Below, piece by piece: positions 53,225 through 62,008 of a stretch of DNA of 64,000 nt. Each line of letters begins with the position of its first letter. The stretch's first letter is position 1. The DNA comes from Vreelandella zhanjiangensis DSM 21076 (GTDB taxonomy: Bacteria; Pseudomonadota; Gammaproteobacteria; Pseudomonadales; Halomonadaceae): contig NZ_KB898651.1 in assembly GCF_000377665.1 (NCBI RefSeq), forward strand, positions 1-64,000, given 5' to 3'. Position numbers and translations under genes: made by a program. The notes beneath the pieces were generated by a model. That model saw nothing but the letters and a program-made list of their open reading frames with translations. It made no database searches and was not told the origin of the DNA.

Positions 53225-53980
53225 TTAAAAAAGGTAAGTGAAGCCTGCTTTTATACGCGCTTCTCGACCACTCTCGATGGCACTGCGTGCTACGTCTTCT
53301 GCGCCCAGATTGAGCTGCCATTGAGGAGTAACATCCAAAGCAATATCGAAATCCTGGCGGTAGTCATGCTCTTTACTGTCGGCCAGCCAATAATTGCCGT
53401 CGTAATAGTAGGCGGTATAAGAAAGCGTGAGGTTATCCAGCACTGCGTAATCAGCCCCCACTTCGATGCGGTGGCGGCGGTGATTCTGTTCGCCTTCATC
53501 GGCAATAGAGCGCGTTACCTTGCGGTAATCGAAACGGTATTGGGTATAAAGGTTGAGTGGTTCGGCGGCTTGCCAGCTCAACTTCAAGCCTGGGGTGTAG
53601 CGGGCGCCTGCCTTTTGAGAATCACCCGGATCCTCACCAAACCCCTGATCTGTACTACCACCGCTGTAAAACCGTGTTTCTAGATTAGGAGTAAGCGTCA
53701 GTTCAGGGCTAAGCGCATAGTCGTAACCGGTTTTCAACGAATAGGAGTTGGAAACCACATCTTCCAATACAGCATCGCTCTCTTGGTTATAAAGACGAAT
53801 GGCGACACCGACCCACGCCCCTATATCCGTTTGGTGAAATATCCCAAATTCGTCGCCATGGTAGCGATTCTCGGTCGCGTAACTATGCTCGTAGTGAAAA
53901 TAGGTATCCGAGGCTGAAACTGTATTGCCGACCAGCATCGCGCCCAGCGTTATACCTGTTAAAGAAAGAAACTTTTTCAT
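53225..53980 (-). CDS. kdgM: oligogalacturonate-specific porin, KdgM family
   Basis: Outer-membrane beta-barrel for acidic oligogalacturonides. The 251-residue protein has a signal peptide (ITLGAMLVGNTVSAS), amphipathic strands such as YFHYEHSYATENRYHGDEFG and ends in the aromatic residue of AGFTYLF, the outer-membrane insertion signal. The length fits KdgM. A second family member follows upstream at 54010, and secreted pectinases lie downstream in the same direction. Confidence 0.87.
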   Translation of the reverse strand: MKKFLSLTGITLGAMLVGNTVSASDTYFHYEHSYATENRYHGDEFGIFHQTDIGAWVGVAIRLYNQESDAVLEDVVSNSYSLKTGYDYALSPELTLTPNLETRFYSGGSTDQGFGEDPGDSQKAGARYTPGLKLSWQAAEPLNLYTQYRFDYRKVTRSIADEGEQNHRRHRIEVGADYAVLDNLTLSYTAYYYDGNYWLADSKEHDYRQDFDIALDVTPQWQLNLGAEDVARSAIESGREARIKAGFTYLF

Positions 53981-54009
53981 GCTTTAACTCCTTATTTGTA
54001 ATTATTAAA

Positions 54010-54828
54010 TCAATCGAATTGATACTTGATACCGAACTTAACCTGCGCCTGGCGCGAACTTGAGTCTCCAGAAACAGAAACATCATGCACTTCAAAATAG
54101 GGACTTAGCTGCCCCATCCGATACTGTAATTTAAATTCGTTGGCGTAATCCCAGCGGTTACCGTTAAAAGCGGCATACCCTCTAGGCACAAATTCGTTAT
54201 CGGTATAATTCCAAGAACTATTCAGATTTTCGCCAAGATAAACGTTGAGGGTATAGCCTAACTGCAAATTGGAGGTTGCCCGCCAACTAAACCCAGTATC
54301 AAATCGGTGACGCCCAGTATCAGACTGAGAGCGATAAACAGTATCAATATCGCTATCGTTATGCCTCACTGACCGATAGCTATCGTTATTTGAGCGGCTG
54401 CGATACTCGTAGCGGTAGCGCCCATAAACGGACCAATCACTGTTAACCCGATGAGACAACCTGGCCCCGCCCTGATAAGTAACTGACGAATTGCCAAACG
54501 ACACTTCGGCTTGCGGTGTCAGCGTATTGACGTCATCAAGCTTGAAATTACGCTGAACAACCAACCCACCAGAACCACCTTGCATGTCATCAAAAGCAAC
54601 ATCATAGTTACGTCCACCGCCGCCTGACGCGCCAAACTTAACCTCGAACTGCCACTGGCTTGGCATTCGATGAATAAGTTTGACAGAGTCATTATGTCGA
54701 CGGTCTGTGGTCTTGAAATTGTGCTCAAGCTGAAGCGTTGTCCTTCCTTCAGAGGCAAGTAGTGCTGGTGACGCAGTTACCAGCAAGAGCCCAACCATTA
54801 TTTTTTTGTTTAAGGCACGAAACATCAT
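54010..54828 (-). CDS. KdgM/KdgN family outer-membrane porin (second copy)
   Basis: Beta-barrel porin of about 272 residues, divergent from its neighbour in sequence. It has a signal peptide (KKIMVGLLLVTASPALLAS), strands such as TLQLEHNFKTTDRRHNDSVK, a glycine-rich segment (FGASGGGGRNY) and ends VKFGIKYQFD. The barrel does not end in Phe, as the last residue is Asp after it. I start at ATG 54828 (second ATG of a pair follows), with GGGGAAG upstream; the frame opens at 54855. It heads the porin and pectinase series. Confidence 0.82.
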   Translation of the reverse strand: MMFRALNKKIMVGLLLVTASPALLASEGRTTLQLEHNFKTTDRRHNDSVKLIHRMPSQWQFEVKFGASGGGGRNYDVAFDDMQGGSGGLVVQRNFKLDDVNTLTPQAEVSFGNSSVTYQGGARLSHRVNSDWSVYGRYRYEYRSRSNNDSYRSVRHNDSDIDTVYRSQSDTGRHRFDTGFSWRATSNLQLGYTLNVYLGENLNSSWNYTDNEFVPRGYAAFNGNRWDYANEFKLQYRMGQLSPYFEVHDVSVSGDSSSRQAQVKFGIKYQFD

Positions 54829-55183
54829 GACTTCCCCATTATTGTTAGAAAGCAAATATCTCTCCCAAGGATTGAGATCAGATATTCATTTAACTCGTTT
54901 GATATGCACCAAAGTGCATCCTGATGGCGGGACATAGCACATCACCATTGCAATACCCCAATAACGCCATGTTCACTTTTTATAAATCTGCGGCCTGCCT
55001 TTTAATAACAATGTGTTCATTGCGACAAAAGGCACGCTTGCGCAAGATGCATTTACTATGTGGTTAACAATGTGTTGACGGGCAGGTAACAATAAGCATC
55101 ACATGTCATACATATTATGTCAGTAAACCGTAATACTACTTTGAACCTGCCCACCATCTATCCACTTACCTTAAACCTGCTAC
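54829..55183 (-). promoter_or_regulatory. regulatory gap upstream of the porin and pectinase genes
   Basis: About 350 bases without an open frame. It contains the palindrome ACATATTATGT (55110-55120), two copies of TAACAATGTGTT (55006-55017 and 55065-55076), the dyad CAATG-TGTT-CATTG (55009-55022) and a small hairpin ATGCAC-CAAA-GTGCAT (54904-54919). The direct repeats and dyads suggest several regulator sites, but I cannot name the proteins apart from the shared palindrome. Confidence 0.5.
55110..55120 (-). promoter_or_regulatory. putative operator ACATA-N-TATGT, porin series
   Basis: Read on the minus strand the site is ACATAATATGTATGAC, sharing ACATA-N-TATGTAT with the sites at 58298 and 59543 in the direction of the gene it precedes. 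It is about 280 bases from the porin start. Confidence 0.5.
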
Positions 55184-56977
55184 TTACTTATATGCAGGTT
55201 GCTGGCTCAAACGCTGATGCTTGTCTATAGCCCGTTTGCTAGAACGAGCGGATAGCAGCATCAGGACGGCAGGCACCAGCAGCAACGCTCCGCACAGCAA
55301 CATGATTAGACGTCCATCGGTCGAGTTGGGCAGTAGCGATAGCCCCATGACCATGACACTGCCAATCAGAATCAGCCGACCCAGGATGATTTTCTGTCCA
55401 TAGTCCACCGCGTCGGCGGCAGGATCGGCATCAGTGCTCTCGACCGGAGTCTCCCAGCGCTGCCACATCTCCTGACGCTCAGCCGCGCGCTCGGGCGAGT
55501 GTGCTTCAGACTTGTAGAACAGGCTGCTGAGCAGGAAGAAGCCACCTGTGATAACGGCGTGGGCACCGATAGCGAAGGCAACGCGGAAGTCGGACCACTC
55601 GCGCGGACTGATCTCCATGCCCGTCACACTGGTCACAAGCTCAGGGCTCAACCAGGCGCCGACAGCGTAGGAAACCATGCAGCCTACTACCAGCGTTCCC
55701 CAGCCTGACCAGTCAGGTGTCTTGCGAACGATCAATCCAAGCATGGCCGGAATGGTGATCGGGAATGTGATCAAGGCACTGGCCGTCAGCAGGATTTCAA
55801 ACAGGCTCATGCTCTTGAGCGAGTTGATGAACAGACTGATGCCGATAATGATGGCGCCAAAGCAGAGTGTGACGATCCGCGATACGCGCAGCATTTCCTT
55901 TTCGGTCGCATGAGGCTTGATGACCGAGAGATAGAAGTTACGCACGAAGAAACCGGCGTTACGGTTCAGGCCAGAATCCATGGAGGACATGCTGGCAGCG
56001 AACATGGCCGCCATCAGAAGACCCAACATACCAGCCGGCATGTATTCACTGACGAACGCGACAAATACCGCCTCATTAGCGCTGGCACCCAGCGAAGTGA
56101 AGTTTTGAGCGAACTCAGGACTATAGGCGTGCATGAACCAGGCCGGAAAGAACCACACAATCGGCCCGATAAGCGCCAGGCAAAGCGTGAATAGCGCGCC
56201 ATAGCGGGCATTCTTGCTGTTCTTGGCACACATGTAGCGGTAGCCGTTGAGCGTGTTGTTCATCATGAAGATCTGCTTGATGATCAGCATGAACACCCAG
56301 AAGCCAAATAGCCATGCATAGCCGTATCCACTGCCGGTCAAGAACTCGCCATCGTAGCTTGAGATGATAGTGCCGATGCTGTCGGTATTGCCCCAGGCAA
56401 CGAAGAAGCAGACGAAGGTTACCGACATGATGATGAGCATCTGTACATAGTCAGAGGCTACTACTGCCCAGGCGCCACCGGTAACGGACATGGCTACTAC
56501 CGCGATGCCGGCCAGCAGGATAACGGTTTCAAGCGGCACGTCGAAAACGGCCGATGTGATGATGGCCAGCGCGCTGAGCCACGTTGCTGCCGACACCAGG
56601 CCATCGAACATGCTGAACCAGATAAAGGTCTGCTCACTGGGCTTGCCGTAGCGCATCTTCAATGCTTCAGCGGCTGTGACCACACGCAGTTGCCTGAAAC
56701 GTGGCGCAAAATACACATAGTTCAGAAAATAGCCGGCAGCATTGGCCATGAACAGGAAGATGATCGCAAAGCCACTCACGTAGGCCTGGGAAGCCGCCCC
56801 CGTAAAGGTCCAGGCCGAGAACTGCGTCATGAAAGCGGTCGAGCCGACCAGCCACCACAGCATGTTACCGCCGCCGCGGAAGTAGTCACTGGTATTGGTA
56901 TTAAAGTTCTTGAAAACCCAACCAATGACTACCAGAAAGACAAGGTAAATTAATATTACCCAGACATCGACGCTCAT
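55184..56977 (-). CDS. sodium:solute symporter family transporter, probable uronate or oligogalacturonide uptake
   Basis: Inner-membrane SSS-family carrier of 597 residues with about 13 to 14 hydrophobic segments. The start DVWVILIYLVFLVVIGWVFK, the SDYFRGGGNMLWWLVG motif, and FTGAASQAYVSGFA with AAMFAASMSSMDSGLNR (sodium-site region) are typical. Two extra segments occupy the C-terminus. Its place between the porins and the enolase gene argues for uptake of galacturonate or short oligogalacturonides; this is inferred from context, as the sequence does not specify substrate. Confidence 0.83.
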   Translation of the reverse strand: MSVDVWVILIYLVFLVVIGWVFKNFNTNTSDYFRGGGNMLWWLVGSTAFMTQFSAWTFTGAASQAYVSGFAIIFLFMANAAGYFLNYVYFAPRFRQLRVVTAAEALKMRYGKPSEQTFIWFSMFDGLVSAATWLSALAIITSAVFDVPLETVILLAGIAVVAMSVTGGAWAVVASDYVQMLIIMSVTFVCFFVAWGNTDSIGTIISSYDGEFLTGSGYGYAWLFGFWVFMLIIKQIFMMNNTLNGYRYMCAKNSKNARYGALFTLCLALIGPIVWFFPAWFMHAYSPEFAQNFTSLGASANEAVFVAFVSEYMPAGMLGLLMAAMFAASMSSMDSGLNRNAGFFVRNFYLSVIKPHATEKEMLRVSRIVTLCFGAIIIGISLFINSLKSMSLFEILLTASALITFPITIPAMLGLIVRKTPDWSGWGTLVVGCMVSYAVGAWLSPELVTSVTGMEISPREWSDFRVAFAIGAHAVITGGFFLLSSLFYKSEAHSPERAAERQEMWQRWETPVESTDADPAADAVDYGQKIILGRLILIGSVMVMGLSLLPNSTDGRLIMLLCGALLLVPAVLMLLSARSSKRAIDKHQRLSQQPAYK

Positions 56978-57082
56978 AAGAACCCCTTATCACTTTATTA
57001 TTGGAACATCGGCGTTGCCGAATAGTTATAAAGCTGGCGCTTTGGAATATACGCGGTGAACTAGCCCGGGCCGTTAGCCGAA

Positions 57083-58237
57083 CTAATAGCTCTCTGACGT
57101 ATTGTTTTTGATGTAATCAAAATTGATGCTTTCACCCAGACCTGGTCGATCGGGCAAGTGAACGAAGCCTTGTGCATCCATTTCATCGACAATGACGTTC
57201 AGATAAGCAGGCGCCTCGTCGTAATCCATATGCGGGTGCAGCAGGCCGCGCTCGTACCACTGACAATTGGTAATAGCACCCACGACCGCCAGGTTCGGCG
57301 CGCCGTTGCCGTGAATTTCGCAGTCCATACCGAACGCTTCAGCCAGATGCGCCGCCTTGATGCAGGGCGTGATACCCCCGCCGTTGGCCACACCGGCGCG
57401 CAGGATGTCGCAGGCATTGTGCTGAACCCAGCTGGCACGGCTCTGGTGCTTTCCGCCAATGGTTTCCGGGCCGATAACCGGCACATCTACCTGCTGGGTC
57501 AGCCAGCGGTAGGACTCCATGGAATCCTCGGGCATCGGCTCTTCGAACCAGGCGAAGTCAAGACGCGAAAGCGCGCGGCCGATTTTCAGGGCATCGAGGC
57601 GGTTGTACCAATGATAGCCGTCCAGCATGAGCGCCACATTGGGCCCTACTGCTTCCCGAACGGCCTCACAGGCGCGAATGTCCATCTCGACACTGGGTGC
57701 GAAGCTTACCGGCGGCATCCAGGTATGCAGCTTGATGCCTTGATAGCCGCGCGCAACCAGGGTTTCTGCAAACTGGGCGTACTCTTCCGGCGTGGAGAGA
57801 CCGCCTTGCGTTTCATCACCACACATGGTGCTGGCATAGGCTTTCACCTTATTCCGCGCGCCGCCCAGCAGCTGATAGACAGGTACGTTCAACTGTCGGC
57901 CTGCCAGGTCCCAAAGCGCCTGGTCAAGAATAGCCATGGCACGGTCTGTGAGCTGCGCCCCACTGCCCCGCTGGCGTAACCAAAGATCCTGCCAGATAAG
58001 CTCCCGCGCATGCACAGGCTTACCGATGGCTGCCTTCTTGAAGTAGTTTTCAACGATGTAAGGACGGATCAACTCCTGAGGTGCGAAAGCGTAGCCTTTG
58101 GCGCCGTCTTCGGCGGTGACAGAAAGCATGGCAATGTATGCATCGCTGGGTTTACCGGCATGGGCATGGCCTGCACTGTCTCGTCCTACCTTGGTCTCAT
58201 AGCGGATCACGTCTACAGATATGGATTCGATTTTCAT
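57083..58237 (-). CDS. enolase-superfamily sugar acid dehydratase/cycloisomerase
   Basis: Magnesium-dependent enzyme of the mandelate racemase branch, 384 residues from ATG 58237 (GAGGG site upstream). The frame's earlier ATGs add an AT-rich stretch crossing the operator. Metal ligands are Asp206 (LMLDGYHWY), Glu232 (WFEEPMP) and Glu258 (GPETIGG). Lys169-x-His171 in GIKLHTW and His309 (CEIHGNG) are candidate bases. In this locus the missing step is opening of galactaro-1,4-lactone to 3-deoxy-2-keto-hexarate, so a cycloisomerase role is likely. Galactonate or other acid sugar dehydratase activity remains possible. Confidence 0.8.
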   Translation of the reverse strand: MKIESISVDVIRYETKVGRDSAGHAHAGKPSDAYIAMLSVTAEDGAKGYAFAPQELIRPYIVENYFKKAAIGKPVHARELIWQDLWLRQRGSGAQLTDRAMAILDQALWDLAGRQLNVPVYQLLGGARNKVKAYASTMCGDETQGGLSTPEEYAQFAETLVARGYQGIKLHTWMPPVSFAPSVEMDIRACEAVREAVGPNVALMLDGYHWYNRLDALKIGRALSRLDFAWFEEPMPEDSMESYRWLTQQVDVPVIGPETIGGKHQSRASWVQHNACDILRAGVANGGGITPCIKAAHLAEAFGMDCEIHGNGAPNLAVVGAITNCQWYERGLLHPHMDYDEAPAYLNVIVDEMDAQGFVHLPDRPGLGESINFDYIKNNTSESY

Positions 58238-58297
58238 GGTGCTTTGTGCCCTCGCAGGTAGCATGCGTGTACATTTGTAATGAATACTTAAGGTAAT

Positions 58298-58308
58298 ACA
58301 TAATATGT
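58298..58308 (-). promoter_or_regulatory. putative operator ACATA-N-TATGT, enolase gene
   Basis: The minus strand reads TCAAACATATTATGTATTAC. It shares almost 25 positions with the site at 59543 and lies 61 bases from the enolase start, between it and the divergent lactonase gene. Confidence 0.6.
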
Positions 58309-58452
58309 TTGATATTAGAGACATCTCAAGCTGACAACAATATAGACAATGGTATGAATATACTAAGACACACTAGCAATACCAGTATGAGACATATAGA
58401 TATGGATTTAAGCTATATACCGACTAATAAGCCCATGACCTGAGGAGTACAA

Positions 58453-59472
58453 ATGAACGATAAAATGCAAGCATTATATGTGGGATGTGCATTAAGTGGT
58501 GAGCTTTACACTATCCAACTATCAGTATCAACAGGTGAGCTCACATATTGTGCCCACGAACAATTACCCGGCTTGCAGAAACCTGGTGGCGCAATGCCAC
58601 TTACTATATCTCGTGACAGAAAGACACTGTATGCCGTTTCCAGAGGAAATCCTTTTTTTATTGCCTCTTATAATATCGATGAACATGGCAGCTTACAGCA
58701 TATAGGCAATACGCCTATTGAAACCAATCTGGCCTATATCCAGACAAGCGTCGACGATAGCCATCTATTAAGCGCCTCTTTTATTGACCATCATGTTTCT
58801 ATTTATCCAGTGCAGGAAGATCGCTGTATAGGTAAGACAGCCCAGCATATCAATGATATTGCCAATGCCCACATGCTTTCCATGAGCCCTGACAACTCGA
58901 CCGTGCTGGCCACAGGGCTGGGTAAAGACGTTATATATCAATGGAAATGGACGCTTTCTCAAACCAATGAAAAAATCTCTCTTCCTCTACAGAGAATTGA
59001 TCAGCTACAGCTCTCCGAGGGAACCGGGCCCAGACACATTGCCTATCACCCGACTCTCTCTATTGCTTATATTATTGGCGAAAGAAACGGCACCATCAAT
59101 TCTATACGTTATAACGCTTTAGGATTAACCCATATTCAAACAGCTCATTTGCCTGATCAGCAAGAAGCATTTCAGTCAGCTGATATCCATATCACACCTG
59201 ATGGTCGCTTCCTTTATGCATCAGAAAAGGCAACCTCGACCTTACACTTATTCAAGGTTGCGCTGGATGGAAGCATTGAGTTTGAGAAACATTTTTTTAC
59301 AGAAAACCGCCCCCGAGGATTTGCTCTTACACCTGACGGTAATTACCTCATAGCAGCAGGCCAATTTTCACATCATATTGCAAGTTATCGGATTAACCCT
59401 GAAACTGGCTATTTACAGTTAATTAATCGTATAGCGGTAGGCCAGAGCCCCGATTGGATTGAAATGCTATAA
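58453..59472 (+). CDS. lactonase family protein (seven-bladed beta-propeller)
   Basis: Cytoplasmic propeller protein of 339 residues resembling 6-phosphogluconolactonase YbhE. Repeated blade strands are visible (LYVGCALSGELYTIQLSVST near the start, GTGPRHIAYHPTLSIAYIIG, then ADIHITPDGRFLYASEKAT, and RGFALTPDGNYLIAAGQ). It has no signal peptide. Being divergent from the enolase gene, it probably hydrolyses an aldarolactone from uronate oxidation. The DNA is clearly more AT-rich than its neighbours, which hints at separate acquisition. The start has a TGAGGAG site. Confidence 0.82.
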   Translation: MNDKMQALYVGCALSGELYTIQLSVSTGELTYCAHEQLPGLQKPGGAMPLTISRDRKTLYAVSRGNPFFIASYNIDEHGSLQHIGNTPIETNLAYIQTSVDDSHLLSASFIDHHVSIYPVQEDRCIGKTAQHINDIANAHMLSMSPDNSTVLATGLGKDVIYQWKWTLSQTNEKISLPLQRIDQLQLSEGTGPRHIAYHPTLSIAYIIGERNGTINSIRYNALGLTHIQTAHLPDQQEAFQSADIHITPDGRFLYASEKATSTLHLFKVALDGSIEFEKHFFTENRPRGFALTPDGNYLIAAGQFSHHIASYRINPETGYLQLINRIAVGQSPDWIEML

Positions 59473-59542
59473 GTAAACCCTCTAGCTTGGCTCTATATTG
59501 TTTAAGCTGGTCGTAATACTTTTAGCCAATTTTTGATATCAA

Positions 59543-59553
59543 ACATACTATGT
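59543..59553 (+). promoter_or_regulatory. putative operator ACATA-N-TATGT, PL9 lyase gene
   Basis: The plus strand reads TCAAACATACTATGTATTAT, about 100 bases before the PL9 lyase start. Flanks (ATATC before, CTTTAG after) match the enolase site. Confidence 0.6.
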
Positions 59554-59652
59554 ATTATCTTTAGTGCCATTATATGTCTATCTACTTTTTCTGCTCTGCC
59601 TTATCAGGTAGCAGACTCGCTTGAATAATCATAATGAAAATAAGGTTCATCC

Positions 59653-61884
59653 ATGAAAAAAATAGCGACGCTTGCATTAACGGTTATCGCGCCTGCCTTC
59701 GGCACCTCTCTGGTGCTTGCCGATGAAGCGCACGAACTTATCTGGCAGAGTATTACTTTTGGACAGTCAACTGATCTGAACTTTGGATCCACGATTCTGC
59801 CTGAAAAAGTAGGCACCAATGAGGTGACCCACGACGGTGGGCCGGTCACTTCCGGCGCCCTACTCGACCACGTGACGATCGAAAGCCGGGGCGGGAAGCT
59901 CGCAAACTCCCATGAGGGCGGCACCTTCTATTACACCATCCTGCCAACCGACAAGAATTTCGTACTCACAGCAACGCTTACATTAGAGCAGCTAGGGCCG
60001 GAAACCGGGGCGACGCCCAATCGCCAGGAAGGCGCCGGCATTATCGTGCGCGATGTGATTGGCGCGCCGCGCGCCAACCCCCAACCTGCTGGGCATGAAG
60101 AATTTCCCGCCGCCTCCAACATGGTCATGAACTTGATGCGCTCGCATACGCGGGAGAACGATGGACTGGCAAATGCAACGGCAGTATATCGCGAGGGTAT
60201 TCAGGATCCATGGGGAAATCCGGGCAATCTGCTGAGCCGGGAAGACTATGCTGAAGGTATACCCCACGGCAGCGAACACACCTACCGCATGAGCCTTGCG
60301 CGCAGCGACGAACATTTCAGCGTCACCCTGGAGGATGGTGATGAAACCTACCGCCATGAGCTAAGCGAGGCGCCAGCCAACCTGGTCGAGGTACAAGACC
60401 CGGAAAACCAGTACGTGGGTTTCTTTGCCTCGCGCAATGCCCGGCTCAACGTTTCCGATATCACCATCGAGCTGTCTGATGCCGACACCCAGCAAGCTGC
60501 GGCGTATCAGGCGTTAGAAACGCCGCTTGTGTGGTCACTCGCCTCACCCAGCGTCGTGACGACATCGGATTATACGCTGCAAGCACTGGCCAACTACGCT
60601 GGTACCTTCAGCATCGCCCGGGATGGCGAAACGCTTGGCGAGGCACAAGAAGTAGAAGCCGGCCAACTGTTTCATTTTCCGCTCGAGATAGACGAGCCCA
60701 CCGAGCTGGACGTTACTTTTTCGCCCTCTGAAGGGCCGGATACCCAAGCCCAGCACACCACCCTGACACTGGAGCCGATAAGCGTTTCTGACCCCTACAA
60801 CCTTTACGTATCACCGGACGGACGTGAGGGGCAGCCAGGCGACCTCAATAATCCGCTGGACCTGGAATCGGCTATCTCGCTGGTTGCCCCTGGAGGCACC
60901 ATTCATCTAGCTGACGGAGAGTATGGCGCCATTGAAATCCCCCTGACCGCCAGCGGCACGCCAGACGCACTTAAGCGGCTTTCAGGCGAAGATGCCGATG
61001 TGCGTTTTACCGGCATGGTCTCGCATAATGCCCATTACTGGCAGTTGGATCACCTGGAGGTCGATGGCGAGCGCTTGATCATTCATGGCAGCCATAACGT
61101 GTTCGAGCATATCGTGACCCACAGCGCACCGGATACCGGCTTTCAGATAACCTCGCCCGCTGATGTTGGCCGCGCCCTGTGGGCAAGTCATAACACAGTG
61201 CGCTATAGCGAAAGCTATAACAACGAGGACGCCTCCGGCATCAACGCCGACGGCTTTGCCGCCAAGATGCGTATTGGTGAGGGTAACTCGTTCGATCACT
61301 GTATCTCGCACCACAATATCGACGATGGCTGGGATCTATTTAACAAGGTAGAGGATGGCCCCAACGGTGCCGTAACCATTACCAATTCCATTGCTTTCAA
61401 CAATGGCCAGACCTTCAACACCCAGCAGACCGGCGGCAACCTGGGCAATGGCTTCAAGCTGGGCGGCGAAGGCCTGCCTGTCGCCCACACGGTGAAGGGC
61501 AACCTTTCATTCAATAATGGTATGGATGGTTTCACCGATAACTTCAACTCGGGCGCTTTATCCATCATCGACAACGTGGCCATCGACAACAAGCGCTTCA
61601 ACTTCATTGTTCGCCAGAGCCCTTACGGCGACCAGCTGGAGTCCGCCAAGCTTGCAGGCAACGTATCGCTGCGCCTGGAGAGCGAAAGCGATTACCTGGA
61701 CAGCGTCCACGGCGATATCAATGATGACAACTGGTTTATCCAGGATGAAAGTTCGCAGGCTGAATCATCGCCCTACGACGAAGAAACACTCAACGAGATC
61801 AAGGCGCTGCTTCAACAGCAAGCCAGCACAGAAAGCGAGCGCCGGGAACGGGCACTGGCTATTCAAAAGCTAGTATTCGATTAA
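59653..61884 (+). CDS. pelX: exopolygalacturonate lyase, polysaccharide lyase family 9 (PelX-like)
   Basis: Exported lyase of 743 residues, the size of Dickeya PelX (about 730). It has a signal peptide (about 1-23), an N-terminal beta-rich region and Ig-like linker to about 380, then a parallel beta-helix. The PL9 calcium site and catalytic base are present: Asp533 (NADGFAAKMRIG), Asp557, Asp558 and Asp561 (HNIDDGWDLF), and Lys602 (LGNGFKLGGEG). It acts on pectate chain ends, releasing unsaturated digalacturonate. It is followed by a terminator and the esterase pair. Confidence 0.88.
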   Translation: MKKIATLALTVIAPAFGTSLVLADEAHELIWQSITFGQSTDLNFGSTILPEKVGTNEVTHDGGPVTSGALLDHVTIESRGGKLANSHEGGTFYYTILPTDKNFVLTATLTLEQLGPETGATPNRQEGAGIIVRDVIGAPRANPQPAGHEEFPAASNMVMNLMRSHTRENDGLANATAVYREGIQDPWGNPGNLLSREDYAEGIPHGSEHTYRMSLARSDEHFSVTLEDGDETYRHELSEAPANLVEVQDPENQYVGFFASRNARLNVSDITIELSDADTQQAAAYQALETPLVWSLASPSVVTTSDYTLQALANYAGTFSIARDGETLGEAQEVEAGQLFHFPLEIDEPTELDVTFSPSEGPDTQAQHTTLTLEPISVSDPYNLYVSPDGREGQPGDLNNPLDLESAISLVAPGGTIHLADGEYGAIEIPLTASGTPDALKRLSGEDADVRFTGMVSHNAHYWQLDHLEVDGERLIIHGSHNVFEHIVTHSAPDTGFQITSPADVGRALWASHNTVRYSESYNNEDASGINADGFAAKMRIGEGNSFDHCISHHNIDDGWDLFNKVEDGPNGAVTITNSIAFNNGQTFNTQQTGGNLGNGFKLGGEGLPVAHTVKGNLSFNNGMDGFTDNFNSGALSIIDNVAIDNKRFNFIVRQSPYGDQLESAKLAGNVSLRLESESDYLDSVHGDINDDNWFIQDESSQAESSPYDEETLNEIKALLQQQASTESERRERALAIQKLVFD

Positions 61885-61898
61885 GCATGGGTAGGGTT

Positions 61899-61939
61899 GA
61901 GTGCTTGAGGTGACCGTTGGCCACAAGCACTCTTTTTTT
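61899..61939 (+). terminator. terminator after the PL9 lyase gene
   Basis: GAGTGCTTG (61899-61907) and CAAGCACTC (61924-61932) form a perfect 9-bp stem followed by seven T. A classical intrinsic terminator. Confidence 0.87.
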
Positions 61940-62008
61940 ATGCGCCAGATGTTTAAGGACTGCGTGCTTAAGCTACTTTCACACAGCTGACGATGCGAGC
62001 CGTTAACA

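Noticed and set aside
57158..57979. 273-codon plus-strand frame opposite the enolase gene.
   Set aside because: Mirror frame of the conserved enolase gene; composition and lack of motifs indicate a shadow.
58238..58324. N-terminal extension of the enolase-superfamily protein.
   Set aside because: The extra 29 residues overlap the putative operator region, and the family N-terminus fits the ATG at 58237 with its GAGGG site.
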